A stretch of 64,000 nucleotides of DNA from Norana najaformis. Its lineage: Eukaryota; Annelida; Clitellata; Crassiclitellata; Hormogastridae. The notes beneath the pieces were generated by a model. The model was given only the letters and a program-made list of their open reading frames with translations, was not told the DNA's origin and made no database searches. Numbering within the stretch: the stretch's first letter is position 1; each line of letters starts with the position of its first letter. Both the position numbers and the translations under genes were made by a program. Location of the stretch: positions 16,725,165 through 16,789,164 of the forward strand of contig OZ029927.1 of the NCBI GenBank assembly GCA_964023275.1, given 5' to 3'. Positions 63,640 through 64,000 of this stretch are shown in pieces.

Positions 63640-64000
63640 AGCAGCAAGAGGAATAAGTAGGAGGAGGAGGAGGAGGAGGAGGAGGAGGAGGAAGAAGAAG
63701 AAGAAGAATATGAGGAGGAAGAGCAGCAGGAGGATTAGGATGAAGAGGAGGAGCAGAAAGAGTAGAACGAGAGGGAGGAGGAGTAGAAGGGATAGGAGTA
63801 GGATGAGGAGTAGGAATTGGATGAGGACGAAGAGGAGGAAGGAGATGAGGAGGGCCGGAGGAGGATGAATATAAGGAGGAGGAGTACGAGGAGGAAGAGC
63901 AGGAGCAGGAGGATGAAGAGGAGCAGGACGAGGAGGAAGAAGAGTAGGAGGAGGAATAGGAGTAAGAGGAAGAGGTGGAGGAGTAGGGTGCGAAGCAGGA
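63640..64000 (+). repeat. Homopurine (GGA/GAA)n tract to window edge
   Basis: Plus strand almost all A/G with scattered T and C; continues past the window. Arg/Lys-rich open frames are artefacts. Confidence 0.94.

Overview
This window is eukaryotic nuclear DNA. It has spliced genes with GT-AG introns, tRNA-derived SINEs, truncated non-LTR retrotransposons (LINEs), a CpG-island promoter and a very heavy load of micro- and minisatellites. The frequent TAGGCCTA words, an expanded-type GMC oxidoreductase and an AUTS2-like gene suggest a marine invertebrate, possibly a deuterostome such as an echinoderm or hemichordate. That placement is inference; no species call is made.

Layout. (1) 1-689: a LINE reverse-transcriptase fragment, minus strand, running off the left edge. 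(2) 1749-10413, minus strand: the 3' part of an unrecognised single-pass membrane protein gene. It has short phase-1 exons, two coding mucin-like Ser/Thr/Pro stalks, then an exon for a transmembrane helix and a final exon for a 103-residue cytoplasmic tail. The 5' exons were not found. (3) 11.3-20 kb: minisatellites and SINEs with no supported gene. (4) 20107-35317, minus strand: a complete 11-coding-exon GMC (glucose-methanol-choline) flavin oxidoreductase gene, modelled at 666 residues. It has an N-terminal membrane anchor, an intact FAD-binding core and a low-complexity C-terminal tail. Both positions that normally carry the catalytic His and Asn/His are substituted. (5) 35.3-55 kb: intergenic DNA with several minisatellites, including a 35-bp hairpin satellite. 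(6) 55.0-56.1 kb: a CpG island holding the first coding exon (55942-56142, plus strand) of an AUTS2/FBRSL1-family gene. (7) 56.1-64 kb: its first intron, which does not end in the window.

The three genes show no evident shared pathway; they are neighbours only. The repeat landscape has its own theme. One LINE family (LINE-A here), other LINE fragments and several tRNA-headed SINE families (B, D) end in a similar GGCGCT..TA..AAAT core followed by short A/T-rich repeats. This is the pattern expected when SINEs use a partner LINE's machinery. The most interesting points are the GMC protein with a changed catalytic pair, a probable GC-AG intron, two intronic copies of GMC exon ends, the hairpin satellite with pairing-preserving changes, and coding stalk exons built from microsatellites.

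All exon boundaries come from reading splice signals, phases and family motifs by eye; none was tested against transcripts.
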